A stretch of DNA of 28,442 bases, taken from assembly GCA_019424965.1 (NCBI GenBank), contig JAHYYL010000001.1, forward strand, positions 88,772 to 117,213, read 5' to 3'. The position numbers and the translations under genes are program-made. Below are positions 14,802-22,278 of the stretch, piece by piece; the stretch's first letter is position 1, and each line of letters starts with the position of its first letter. Source of the DNA: Collinsella sp. GTDB taxonomy: Bacteria > Actinomycetota > Coriobacteriia > Coriobacteriales > Coriobacteriaceae. Below the pieces are notes generated by a model. It saw only the letters and a list, made by a program, of their open reading frames with translations. It made no database searches and was not told the DNA's origin.

Positions 14802-15770
14802 ATGAACGCACATGATCTCATCGCCGACGCAATCGCTAAAAAGGGCCGTTTCGATAGCGTCTTTTGGGTCGCCTGCGGCGGTTCCCTCATCGACCTGCTG
14901 CCTGCTCACGAGCTGCTGAAGCGCGAGGCGACCACGTTTACCAGCGAGGCGTATACCGCCCGCGAGTTCGATATCATGCGCCCCAAGCGCTTGGGCGAAA
15001 AGTCCCTTGTTATCGCTTGCAGCCATTCCGGCAACACGCGCGAGGTAATCGACGCGTGCACGATTGCCAAGGCGGCGGGCGCAACCGTTATCGCCCAGAC
15101 CGACAACGCCGGCTCCGGCATCGATAACGGCGAGTGGACCTGCTGGGTGTATCCGTGGGGCGAGGGAGTTCCGCAGGCGGAGGTGCCCGCCGGCATCTCC
15201 CTGGCTCTTGCTGCCGAGGTCTTGGACCAGCAGGAGGGCTATGCCGACCTTGCGGACATGTACGAAGGCATCGCCAAGATGGATCAGATCCTGCCCGCAG
15301 CTCGCCAGAAGGTCAACGCCGAGCTTTGCGACCGCTTCGCCGCCCTGTGCCAGGACCACAAGTTCCTGTATATCTTGGGATCCGGTCCCGTGTTTAGCCA
15401 GACCTATGGCTTCGCTATCTGCTCGCTTATGGAGATGCAGTGGCAGAGCTGCGCCTATCTCCACTCCGGTGAGTACTTCCACGGCCCCTTCGAGGTGACC
15501 GAGCCCGGAGTCTTCTACTTCCTGCAGATGTCCTCCAGCGAGTGCCGGGCTATGGACGAGCGCGCCCTCGCGTTCCTCGAGACCCATACCGACACCCTCA
15601 TGGTGCTCGATGCCATGGAGTACGGCATGGACCAGATTCCGGCAAGCGTCCGCGCGTTCCTCGATCCAATCCTGTTCTACGCGATGAACTGCGAGCTGCG
15701 CTCCGCTCGCGGCAAGGTGTTCGACCATCATCCTGACGTCCGTCGCTACATGGGCATCGAGAAGTACTAA
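14802..15770 (+). CDS. frlB: FrlB-like fructosamine-6-phosphate deglycase (SIS domain)
   Basis: A 322-residue double-SIS protein that would cleave a 6-phosphorylated Amadori compound to glucose-6-phosphate and a free amine or amino acid. Landmarks: FWVACGGSLIDLL (21-33), IACSHSGNTREVID (71-84, phosphate-binding SIS loop), ILGSGPVF (191-198), HSGEYFHGPFEVTEPGVFYF (221-240) with catalytic-type Glu224 and His227, and the C-terminus HHPDVRRYMGIEKY, which matches the FrlB ending closely. ATG 14802 has AAAGGAAG about 9 nt upstream. The product is related to the second deglycase-like enzyme at 25641-26702 in this window. Its amine specificity cannot be read from sequence. Confidence 0.87.
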   Translation: MNAHDLIADAIAKKGRFDSVFWVACGGSLIDLLPAHELLKREATTFTSEAYTAREFDIMRPKRLGEKSLVIACSHSGNTREVIDACTIAKAAGATVIAQTDNAGSGIDNGEWTCWVYPWGEGVPQAEVPAGISLALAAEVLDQQEGYADLADMYEGIAKMDQILPAARQKVNAELCDRFAALCQDHKFLYILGSGPVFSQTYGFAICSLMEMQWQSCAYLHSGEYFHGPFEVTEPGVFYFLQMSSSECRAMDERALAFLETHTDTLMVLDAMEYGMDQIPASVRAFLDPILFYAMNCELRSARGKVFDHHPDVRRYMGIEKY

Positions 15771-15783
15771 CGGCTTTTAAAGC

Positions 15784-15825
15784 GGGGTGCCGGGCACGTT
15801 GAGCCGCGCGAATCCCTCGCACCCC
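15784..15825 (+). other. Intercistronic inverted repeat
   Basis: GGGGTGC (15784-15790) pairs with GCACCCC (15819-15825) across a 28-base loop in the 100-base gap between the deglycase and the first kinase. There is no T-tract. Confidence 0.35.
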
Positions 15826-15870
15826 TGCTGCTCGCCGTAACCGCGGCGATATACCCGAATGGAGTTAACC

Positions 15871-16743
15871 ATGGCAGCCTATCCTATAAGCGTGCTCGGC
15901 TTTGGAGACAATGTCGTCGATAAGTACGAGCACATCAAGACCATGTACCCCGGCGGCAATGCGGTGAACTTCGCCGTCTTCGCCAAGAAGCTCGGCGTCG
16001 ACCGCAGCGCTTACATGGGAATCTTCGGATCCGATCAGGAAGCAGAGCACGTTATCGCGTCGCTTGAGGACGAGGGCATCGAGCTTCTTCGCTGCCAGCA
16101 GGCCCTGGGCGTCAACGGCGCTGCTCGCGTGACCGTTGACGAAACCGGGGACCGCATCTTCCTCGGTTCCAATGAAGGCGGTATACGTGGCGACATGCGC
16201 TATGTGATAGACCGCTTCGCCGCCGAATACGTCAGCGGCTTCGACCTGGTGCACAGCGGCAACTACTGCTTCACCGAGCGCGAGCTTCCCAAGATCAAGG
16301 CTGCCGGCGTGCCGATCAGCTTCGACTTCTCCGATGACTCCACCGACGAGTACTTCGAGCAGATTGCGCCATTTGTGACGTACGCCTTTATGTCCATGGG
16401 CGACGCTTCCCTGGAGGATATCAAGACGAAGCTCGAGTGGGTGAAGGCGCTTGGCCCCCAAATCGTATGCGCGTCGCGCGGGAGCAAGGGCTCCGTCGCC
16501 TATGATGGCGAAAACTTCTACGAGCAGGGCATCAAGCCCGTGGCGCCCGAGGACCTCAAGGACGCTATGGCGGCCGGCGATTCGCTGCTGACGGCGTTTT
16601 TGGTCACCTATCTTTCCAAGAAGAAGGCCGGCGAGTGCGGCGAGGCCGCGATTCGCGAGAGCTTGGACTTCGCTGCCGGTTTTGCGGCGGAGACCTGCAA
16701 GATCGAGGGCAGCTGGGGCCACCCGCTGGTCTACGAGAACTAG
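15871..16743 (+). CDS. frlD: FrlD-like fructosamine 6-kinase (PfkB family), first copy
   Basis: A 290-residue ribokinase-fold enzyme expected to phosphorylate an Amadori compound at C6. The N-terminus GFGDNVVDKYEHIKTMYPGG and GGNAVNFAVFAKKLG closely follow FrlD (GDN-VD, GGNAVN-AV). PISFDFSDDS (148-157) also matches. The ATP/anion-hole signature is DAMAAGDSLL (231-240): catalytic Asp237 is kept, but the usual GAGD reads AAGD. ATG 15871 is preferred over ATG 15859 because GGAG lies 6 nt upstream of it. It pairs functionally with the deglycase just before it; a second, more divergent kinase follows. Confidence 0.85.
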   Translation: MAAYPISVLGFGDNVVDKYEHIKTMYPGGNAVNFAVFAKKLGVDRSAYMGIFGSDQEAEHVIASLEDEGIELLRCQQALGVNGAARVTVDETGDRIFLGSNEGGIRGDMRYVIDRFAAEYVSGFDLVHSGNYCFTERELPKIKAAGVPISFDFSDDSTDEYFEQIAPFVTYAFMSMGDASLEDIKTKLEWVKALGPQIVCASRGSKGSVAYDGENFYEQGIKPVAPEDLKDAMAAGDSLLTAFLVTYLSKKKAGECGEAAIRESLDFAAGFAAETCKIEGSWGHPLVYEN

Positions 16744-16755
16744 GCTGTTTGTCGT

Positions 16756-16782
16756 GGCGGGGTGTCTTGGAGGCGCCCCGCC
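16756..16782 (+). other. Intercistronic hairpin between the two kinase genes
   Basis: GGCGGGG (16756-16762) pairs with CCCCGCC (16776-16782) around a 13-base loop, ending 17 nt before the next start codon. There is no T-tract. Confidence 0.4.
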
Positions 16783-16799
16783 TTGCGTTAGGAGTCAAA

Positions 16800-17600
16800 A
16801 TGACCGTTCGTGCCTGCGCAGTAGGGTTTTGCTGCGCCGATGTCTACCAGAACCTGGATGTCTTCTATCCCACGGGCAACGGAGTCGATTGGGGCGTGCA
16901 CCTCTCGAGGATGGGCGTACCCGTCTCGGTCGTTTCCGTGGTGGGCGAGGATCGCTACGGCGAGAAGATGCGCGAGGCGCTCGCCGCAGAAGGGATAGAT
17001 ATCTCCCACCTGCGAGTCGAGCAGGGCGATACCAGCGTGATGCTCATGGCGCTCAAAAACGGAACCGACCGCGTGCATCTGGAGGCGATCGACGGGGTGA
17101 TGGAGAATTACTTCCTTACAGATGAGGACGAGGCTTTCGTGCTCGAGCACGACATCATCCATACCGATTTGTTCGGTAATTGCCTCGATCGCCTTCCAGA
17201 ATGGCATGCCGCGGGCAAAACGGTGGTAATGGACTTTTCCGTGTTCAGCCAAGATCCCGAGTATCGCTGCGAAGAACTGTTTCCGTTTGTTGACTACGCC
17301 TTTATGTCGTTTGAGGAGGATACGCCGGAGCTTTGCGCGTGGCTGGAAAAAGTCCAGGGCTACGGACCGCGTGTAGCCGTCGCGACCCTTGGCGAACGAG
17401 GAAGCGTCGCGTTCGATGGCGAGCGGTTCCATGAGTGCGGCATTGTCGAAGCTGCAGAAGTTGTCAACACGGTCGGGGCGGGGGATTCCTATATCGCCGG
17501 GTTCACCCACGGACTGATACTCGGTGGCGGCGTTGATGAGTGCATGAGCGAGGGCGCGGAGCTCTCATCGCGCGTCATCGGTCGCTTCGAGCCCTACTAG
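16800..17600 (+). CDS. PfkB-family sugar kinase, second FrlD-like copy
   Basis: A 266-residue ribokinase-fold enzyme resembling FrlD along its length (GEDRYGEKMREALAAEGIDI, the VVMDFSVFSQ strand, VATLGERGSVAFDGERF). Unlike the first copy it has the standard NTVGAGDSYIAGF (223-235, Asp229). Its substrate-side N-terminus differs, with GFCCADVYQNL and TGNGVDWGVHL in place of GDNVVD and GGNAVN. It probably phosphorylates a related but different fructosamine or sugar. ATG 16800 follows AGGAG by 5 nt; the open frame extends upstream through the previous gene but that part is a shadow. Its stop codon overlaps the next gene's AGGAGG. Confidence 0.83.
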   Translation: MTVRACAVGFCCADVYQNLDVFYPTGNGVDWGVHLSRMGVPVSVVSVVGEDRYGEKMREALAAEGIDISHLRVEQGDTSVMLMALKNGTDRVHLEAIDGVMENYFLTDEDEAFVLEHDIIHTDLFGNCLDRLPEWHAAGKTVVMDFSVFSQDPEYRCEELFPFVDYAFMSFEEDTPELCAWLEKVQGYGPRVAVATLGERGSVAFDGERFHECGIVEAAEVVNTVGAGDSYIAGFTHGLILGGGVDECMSEGAELSSRVIGRFEPY

Positions 17601-17612
17601 GAGGCGTTTGCG

Positions 17613-18476
17613 ATGTTAATCGACATGCATGTCCACCCCATGCTGTACAAGGAGATCTATACGCCGGGCGATGCGCCGGATGGGTTCTCGTTTTGGGAGC
17701 GAGAATTTGGCATGGGGCACATGGGCCCTATGGAATGGGATGAGATCGAGGTCGAGCTCGACGTCTGCAGCGTGGACAAGAGCGTGCTCATGCCCTTGGA
17801 TGTCACCAGCGCCCTGGGAGGCCATTTTGGGACGAATGAGCAGATCTCTTCGCTGGTCGCCGCGCATCCCGACAGGCTCTGGGGATTTGCGAGCGTGGAT
17901 CCCGCGCTTGACGACGCGCCGGAATCCCTGGAACGCGCCTTTAAGGATTTGGGGGCAAAGGGTTTATTCCTGCATCCCGCGAAACAGGGATTTGACCCCA
18001 ACGACCCTCGTGCCCAGCGGCTCTATCGTATCTGCGAAGATTACAACATGCCCGTCATGTTCGATGCCGGATTGTCGTGGGAGCCTTCCGCTCCGCTTTC
18101 CGCCTGTCATCCGCTTGCTTTCGAACGCGTGATCATGACGCATCCCCATGTGAGGTTTTGCCTCGCCCATTTCGCATGGCCATGGGTTCGCGAAATGGTG
18201 GCCATGATGCTCAAATATCCCAACTGCTACACCGAGACCTCGATCACGTATCTGGATTCACCCGAAGAGATGATGATGCGCCTGTTCACTCAGGACATGG
18301 GTCCGCTGTGGTACGAGAGGAGCCTGTCGCACCAGGTGATGTTCGCGAGCAACACGCCCCGGTTCCGTGCGTTCAAATTGAAGCGCGCCCTTGATGCCGT
18401 GCCCATGCGCGAGGACGCGCGCGAGAGACTATATGGCGGCACGGCGCTTCGATTCCTGGAAGGCGGAGACTTGTGA
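17613..18476 (+). CDS. Amidohydrolase_2-type TIM-barrel protein with substituted ligands
   Basis: A 287-residue protein of the metal-dependent amidohydrolase/decarboxylase group (Amidohydro_2). It starts MLIDMHVHP with the His6-x-His8 pair, and keeps LAHFAWPW (His186) and the HP of GLFLHPAKQGFDPN. Two usual positions differ: the strand normally ending in His (as in PVLIHTG) reads PVMFDAG, and the normal G-T/S-D-x-P reads ASNTP (Asn247). Metal binding may be changed or lost. ATG 17613 has AGGAGG 8 nt upstream, overlapping the kinase stop. It overlaps the next gene by one base. The substrate is unknown; lactone or amide hydrolysis is possible. Confidence 0.78.
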   Translation: MLIDMHVHPMLYKEIYTPGDAPDGFSFWEREFGMGHMGPMEWDEIEVELDVCSVDKSVLMPLDVTSALGGHFGTNEQISSLVAAHPDRLWGFASVDPALDDAPESLERAFKDLGAKGLFLHPAKQGFDPNDPRAQRLYRICEDYNMPVMFDAGLSWEPSAPLSACHPLAFERVIMTHPHVRFCLAHFAWPWVREMVAMMLKYPNCYTETSITYLDSPEEMMMRLFTQDMGPLWYERSLSHQVMFASNTPRFRAFKLKRALDAVPMREDARERLYGGTALRFLEGGDL

Positions 18477-18904
18477 TGGTTACGCTTGAGACCCTATCGT
18501 ATCTGAGCGATAAGCCCGAACAGTTTATAGATATCACCAGCGATGTGCATGCCGCGATCGAGCGAAGTGGCGTCACCAACGGCTTGGCGGCGATCATCTT
18601 GTCGCACACCACCTGCGGAATCGTGGTGAATGAGGGCCTTCCCTGCGTCGAGACCGACCTTGCGGAAACCCTCGATCGCATCGCGCCCCTGGACATGCCC
18701 TACGCCCACGCCCACTTCCTTCCCAGCTACGGGGCGACGGGCAATAATTCCTGTGGTCATATCAAGAGCATGATCACCGGCAACAGCTGCTTATTTCCCG
18801 TCCAAGACGGAAGGGTGGTCTGCGGCGGCGCGCAGAATATCTACCTTGTCGAGTTCGATGGGCCTCAGCGTAGGAAGATCTACGTTGAGGTCTTGGGAGA
18901 GTAG
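18476..18904 (+). CDS. YjbQ family protein (UPF0047)
   Basis: A 142-residue small beta-rich protein, full length for the family. Recognisable parts are FIDITSDVHAAIERSGV, ILSHTTCGIVVNEG (42-55), GHIKSMITGNSCLFPVQDGR (94-113) and the end IYLVEFDGPQRRKIYVEVLG. Family members have weak thiamine-phosphate-synthase activity in vitro, but their real role is unsettled. It has five cysteines (47, 57, 93, 105, 116) at or near the conserved loops, more than expected for this family. ATG 18476 is preferred (GGAG 7 nt upstream); GTG 18473 would add one residue. It is coupled to the preceding gene through TGATG. Confidence 0.88.
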   Translation: MVTLETLSYLSDKPEQFIDITSDVHAAIERSGVTNGLAAIILSHTTCGIVVNEGLPCVETDLAETLDRIAPLDMPYAHAHFLPSYGATGNNSCGHIKSMITGNSCLFPVQDGRVVCGGAQNIYLVEFDGPQRRKIYVEVLGE

Positions 18905-18911
18905 ACGGATT

Positions 18912-18946
18912 CGGGACCGGCGGCATTTAAAATCCCGCCGGTCCCG
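18912..18946 (+). other. Strong intercistronic hairpin after yjbQ
   Basis: CGGGACCGGCGG (18912-18923) pairs perfectly with CCGCCGGTCCCG (18935-18946). The next bases are TTGTGC, so the T-tract is minimal. It could reduce read-through into the last three genes or protect the upstream message. Confidence 0.55.
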
Positions 18947-18980
18947 TTGTGCATGGAACGACGTTTAGATGGGAGTTGCC

Positions 18981-19790
18981 ATGTCATTTTTGACCGAGTT
19001 GTTTGGTACCGAGAAGCCCATTATCGGGTTGCTGCACCTCAAACCGTTGCCCGGAGACCCCTTGTACTATCCAGGTGGAACCATTGCTTCGGTTGCGGAG
19101 GCCGCCAAGCGCGATCTCGATGCGCTGCAAGAAGGCGGGGTCGACGGCATCTTGATCACCAACGAGTTCAGCATGCCGTATCAAAAGCGCGTGTCGGCCG
19201 TGACGCTTGCCGCGATGGGGCGCGTTATCGGCTCGCTGTCCGATCATATTTCGCTGCCCTGGGGCGCGGAGGCGATTTACGACGGGGACGCAACAATCGA
19301 GTTGTGCGCGGCAGTTGACGCGCAGTTTACGCGCTGCATGTTCACCGGTGCATGGGCGGGCGACCTCGGCGTCATCGATCGCGATTTCGCCCATACCATG
19401 CGGCTCAAAAGCGCCTTGCGCCTAGATGACCTCAAGCTCTTCCATTTTGTCACCAGCGAGGGAGAGGTGTATCTCAACGACCGCACCACGGCCCAGATCG
19501 CCGATTCCATCATGTTTAACTGCATGCCTGATGCCCTAGTTGTGGGAGGGGAGGCGCCCGGACGCGGCCCCTCCTCGGAGCTGGTCGGTTCCGTACGCGA
19601 TGCCGCTTCCGAGGTTCCCGTGGTGTGCGGCACCGGTTGCAGGGCCGAGACGGTGGCAGATGTACTCTCGCACTGCGACGGCGCCTTTGTGGGAACGTGT
19701 CTCAAACGCGATGGTGTATTCTCCGCACCTATCGATGCCGACCGCGTCGCCTCCTTTATGGCGGCTGCGCGTGCGGCTCGCGGCGAATAG
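18981..19790 (+). CDS. BtpA/SgcQ family TIM-barrel protein
   Basis: A 269-residue (beta/alpha)8 protein of the BtpA family (PF03437), whose members include SgcQ of the E. coli sgc sugar cluster. Typical features are the opening KPIIGLLHLKPLPGDP, the GGVDGILITNEFSMPY segment, DALVVGGEAPGRGPS and VPVVCGTGCRAETVADVL near the C-terminus, which resembles a phosphate-binding barrel end. ATG 18981 is preferred over ATG 18969 because GGGAG lies 5 nt upstream. The catalytic reaction of this family is not established; in sugar operons an aldolase- or isomerase-like role is often assumed. It sits 11 bases before an FGGY kinase, suggesting they act on the same sugar. Confidence 0.86.
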   Translation: MSFLTELFGTEKPIIGLLHLKPLPGDPLYYPGGTIASVAEAAKRDLDALQEGGVDGILITNEFSMPYQKRVSAVTLAAMGRVIGSLSDHISLPWGAEAIYDGDATIELCAAVDAQFTRCMFTGAWAGDLGVIDRDFAHTMRLKSALRLDDLKLFHFVTSEGEVYLNDRTTAQIADSIMFNCMPDALVVGGEAPGRGPSSELVGSVRDAASEVPVVCGTGCRAETVADVLSHCDGAFVGTCLKRDGVFSAPIDADRVASFMAAARAARGE

Positions 19791-19801
19791 GGGGCCGGGC
19801 G

Positions 19802-21331
19802 ATGACGTATTATTTGGGCATCGATATCGGTACGGGCGAATCGAAGGGTGTGCTCATAGATTCCGACTGCAACGTGGTGTGCTCCGTCGCGTGCTCGCAC
19901 GAGACCCGCAATCCCCGTCCCGGTTGGTTCGAACATGATGCTGAGCAGGTCTGGTGGGGGGATTTCTGCAAGCTCTCCCATGAGATCATCGCACGTATGG
20001 GTATCGAGCCCTCATCTATCGGCTGCGTGGGATTCTCGGCGCTGGGGTGCGATTGCGTATCGGTGGATGGCGAGGGCCGCGCGCTCGCGCCGGCAATTCT
20101 CTATGGAGTCGATGCGCGGAGCCAGCCCCAGATCGAAAAGATTCTTTCGGCGTATGGCGAAGAGCGGGCGAGGGAGATGATGGGACACGATCCCTGCTCG
20201 TCCGACATAGCCCCTAAAGTGATGTGGTTCTATGACAACATGCCCGAGATTGCCACCGCCGCCGCTAAGTTTCTGACGGCATCGTCCTATCTCTGCGCGA
20301 AGCTGACCGGACGATTCTGCATCGATCGATATCTTGCGGAGGACTTCCTGCCCTTGTATAACCGGGAGACCTGGGAAGTGGATGATGAGGGCTGTAAGGG
20401 GTTTTGCCGTCCCGATCAGATGGCGGAGGTCATGAGCGCCACGGATATCGCGGGCGCGGTGACGCCACAGGCCGCCGCCGAGACAGGGCTCGCCGCCGGG
20501 ACGCCGGTGCTGGTCGGAACCGGGGATTCCGGCGCCGAGGCGATCTCAACGGGTGTGGCGGTGCCCGGAGACCTGATGGTTCAGATGGGAAGCAGCTGTT
20601 ATTTCATCTATATCAGCGATCGCATGGTGGAAGATGCCAGGCTGTGGCCCGGGACCTTTATCATTCCCGGTACGTATGGAATCTGCGCGGGAACGAATAC
20701 CGCGGGCACGCTGACCAAGTGGATTAGGGACGAGTTCTACCGAGATGCGCTGGCCGATGAGCTTTCTGGGGGACCGAACGCATTCGAGGTCATGGCGCGC
20801 GAGGCGTCCGAGGTTCCGCCTGGAGCGGATGGTCTGATCTGCCTGCCCTACTTTGCGGGTGAGCGCACCCCCTTGAACGATCCCTTGGCGCGCGGCGTAT
20901 TGTTTGGACTCACGGTCGGGCATACTCGCGGGCATGTGGCACGCGCGGCGTTGGAGGGTATCGCTTTCACCGTGGCGGCGCATGTGGATATCTTGGAACG
21001 GGAGCACGGCCTTGCCATCAAACGTCTTATGGCGGTGGGCGGCGGTACCAAGAATCCCGTATGGCTGCAAGCGATCGCGGACGCATGCGGTAAAGAGGTT
21101 CGTACCGCGCGCGTGACGATGGGTGCATGTTTTGGGGACGCGCTGATGGCGGCGCTGGCTGACGGCGCGTGCGCGGACTGGGACGAGCTTGTCGAGCGTG
21201 TCGGTGCGGGCGGGGTGGTGGCACCCGATCCGGCTGTCCATGCGCTTTATCGGGAGCGCCGAAAGGTGTTCGATATGCTGTACCAAAGGAACAGCGACCT
21301 TATGCACGAGCTTGGAGCGAGCGTCGGATGA
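19802..21331 (+). CDS. FGGY-family carbohydrate kinase (xylulokinase-like)
   Basis: A 509-residue two-domain sugar kinase, normal family length. The N-terminal ATPase-fold strand is YLGIDIGTGESKGVLID (4-20). Other signs are GYSA-like GCVGFSALGCD, LYGVDARSQPQ with the likely catalytic Asp, GTGDSGAEAISTGVAVPGD, LPYFAGERTPLNDPLARGVL and the FGGY signature region RLMAVGGGTKNPVWLQAIAD. ATG 19802 follows a G-rich ribosome site overlapping the previous stop. It would phosphorylate a ketose or polyol; the exact sugar cannot be told. Such kinases are not part of the described frl, fra or gfr operons. Its stop overlaps a possible upstream ATG of the next gene. Confidence 0.9.
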   Translation: MTYYLGIDIGTGESKGVLIDSDCNVVCSVACSHETRNPRPGWFEHDAEQVWWGDFCKLSHEIIARMGIEPSSIGCVGFSALGCDCVSVDGEGRALAPAILYGVDARSQPQIEKILSAYGEERAREMMGHDPCSSDIAPKVMWFYDNMPEIATAAAKFLTASSYLCAKLTGRFCIDRYLAEDFLPLYNRETWEVDDEGCKGFCRPDQMAEVMSATDIAGAVTPQAAAETGLAAGTPVLVGTGDSGAEAISTGVAVPGDLMVQMGSSCYFIYISDRMVEDARLWPGTFIIPGTYGICAGTNTAGTLTKWIRDEFYRDALADELSGGPNAFEVMAREASEVPPGADGLICLPYFAGERTPLNDPLARGVLFGLTVGHTRGHVARAALEGIAFTVAAHVDILEREHGLAIKRLMAVGGGTKNPVWLQAIADACGKEVRTARVTMGACFGDALMAALADGACADWDELVERVGAGGVVAPDPAVHALYRERRKVFDMLYQRNSDLMHELGASVG

Positions 21332-21399
21332 TGGCGGAGAGCGCAAACGGGGCGTCGCGGCACGGTGAGCGGGGGTCCCGAGAGATGGAAGAGGGCGCG

Positions 21400-22059
21400 A
21401 TGAGCGTGAGAACGGTATTGTGTTTTGGTGACAGCAACACCTATGGATACGATCCCGAGGGCGTTGCGAGCGGGACGAGGTTTCGTTATCCGTTCGATGT
21501 GCGATGGCCGGGCGTGCTGCAGGGGTTGCTGGGACCGGAGTGGCGGATTGTCGAAGAGGGCCTATGCGGCCGGACCACGGTTCATCGCGACCCGTTCGAG
21601 GGCGGTTTGTGCGGTTTGGACGATATATCGGTTGCGCTTGCCAGCGCGCAGCCCATCGATTGCGTGGTTTTGATGCTGGGGACTAACGACATGAAGACCT
21701 GCTTCAATCTATCCGCAAACGATATCGCTCGCGGCATCGAGTCGCTTGTGCTCGCTGTCAAACGTTTCCCTTGGGCGGTGGGGTGCCCCTCGCCCAAGGT
21801 CTTGATCGTCTCCCCGCCGCATGTTGGCAAAGGTGTGGATAAGGTGGTCCTTTCGTCGTTTGGCGATCATTCGGTTCGGGTCTCGCATGAGGTGGCGCGG
21901 TCCTATCGCGTGATTGCGGAAGAGCAGACGTGCGCGTTCCTGGATGCCGCCGGCGTCTGCGATCCAAGCCCCGTCGACCATATCCACTTGACTCCCGAGG
22001 GCCATGAGGCGCTTGCCCATGCTGTCAAGGGCACTCTGGAAGAGCTATTTCGTCCATAG
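21400..22059 (+). CDS. SGNH/GDSL-type esterase or hydrolase
   Basis: A 219-residue cytoplasmic-looking SGNH hydrolase with no signal peptide. The four blocks are present: CFGDSNTYG with nucleophile Ser12, Gly57 in GLCGRTT, Asn96 in MLGTNDMK, and DHIHLTPEGH with Asp193/His196. It resembles arylesterase or acetyl-esterase types that begin with GDSNT. ATG 21400 is chosen because the family normally starts right before this motif and GAGG lies a few bases upstream. In-frame ATGs at 21328 and 21331 overlap the kinase stop and would add 23-24 polar residues, so a coupled longer form is possible. Substrate unknown; it may remove acyl groups from the sugar substrate. Confidence 0.85.
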   Translation: MSVRTVLCFGDSNTYGYDPEGVASGTRFRYPFDVRWPGVLQGLLGPEWRIVEEGLCGRTTVHRDPFEGGLCGLDDISVALASAQPIDCVVLMLGTNDMKTCFNLSANDIARGIESLVLAVKRFPWAVGCPSPKVLIVSPPHVGKGVDKVVLSSFGDHSVRVSHEVARSYRVIAEEQTCAFLDAAGVCDPSPVDHIHLTPEGHEALAHAVKGTLEELFRP

Positions 22060-22235
22060 ATGGATGCCGCGCTTGGGGCGGGCGCGCTCGACCGTTTCGA
22101 TATGCGGGGTCTGATTATTTTTAAGTAATGGAGACTTTGCTGATGCCGCCCCGGCCCTCGTCTGTAAACTCTTCCGCTGGGCGAGTTTTACGTGCCATGC
22201 ACCGATGAACTAAAGTAACAGCTTGAAATTGGTGC

Positions 22236-22241
22236 TATATT
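22236..22241 (+). promoter_or_regulatory. Weak -10 candidate for the following small gene
   Basis: TATATT lies 38 nt before the ATG at 22279, without a good -35. The remaining spacer 22060-22235 shows no clear terminator; GGGGCGG and CCGCCCC near its ends could pair over a long loop. Confidence 0.25.
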
Positions 22242-22278
22242 CGGCTTGAGTTGTTTAATGCTAGTACGGGAGGCTGAT

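Noticed and set aside
18912..18946. Firm terminator call after yjbQ
   Set aside because: The stem is excellent but only TTGTG follows, so it is listed as an intercistronic hairpin instead.
22060..22278. Riboswitch or small RNA before the hypothetical gene
   Set aside because: Only weak, long-range pairing and a poor promoter are visible; nothing resembles a known aptamer.
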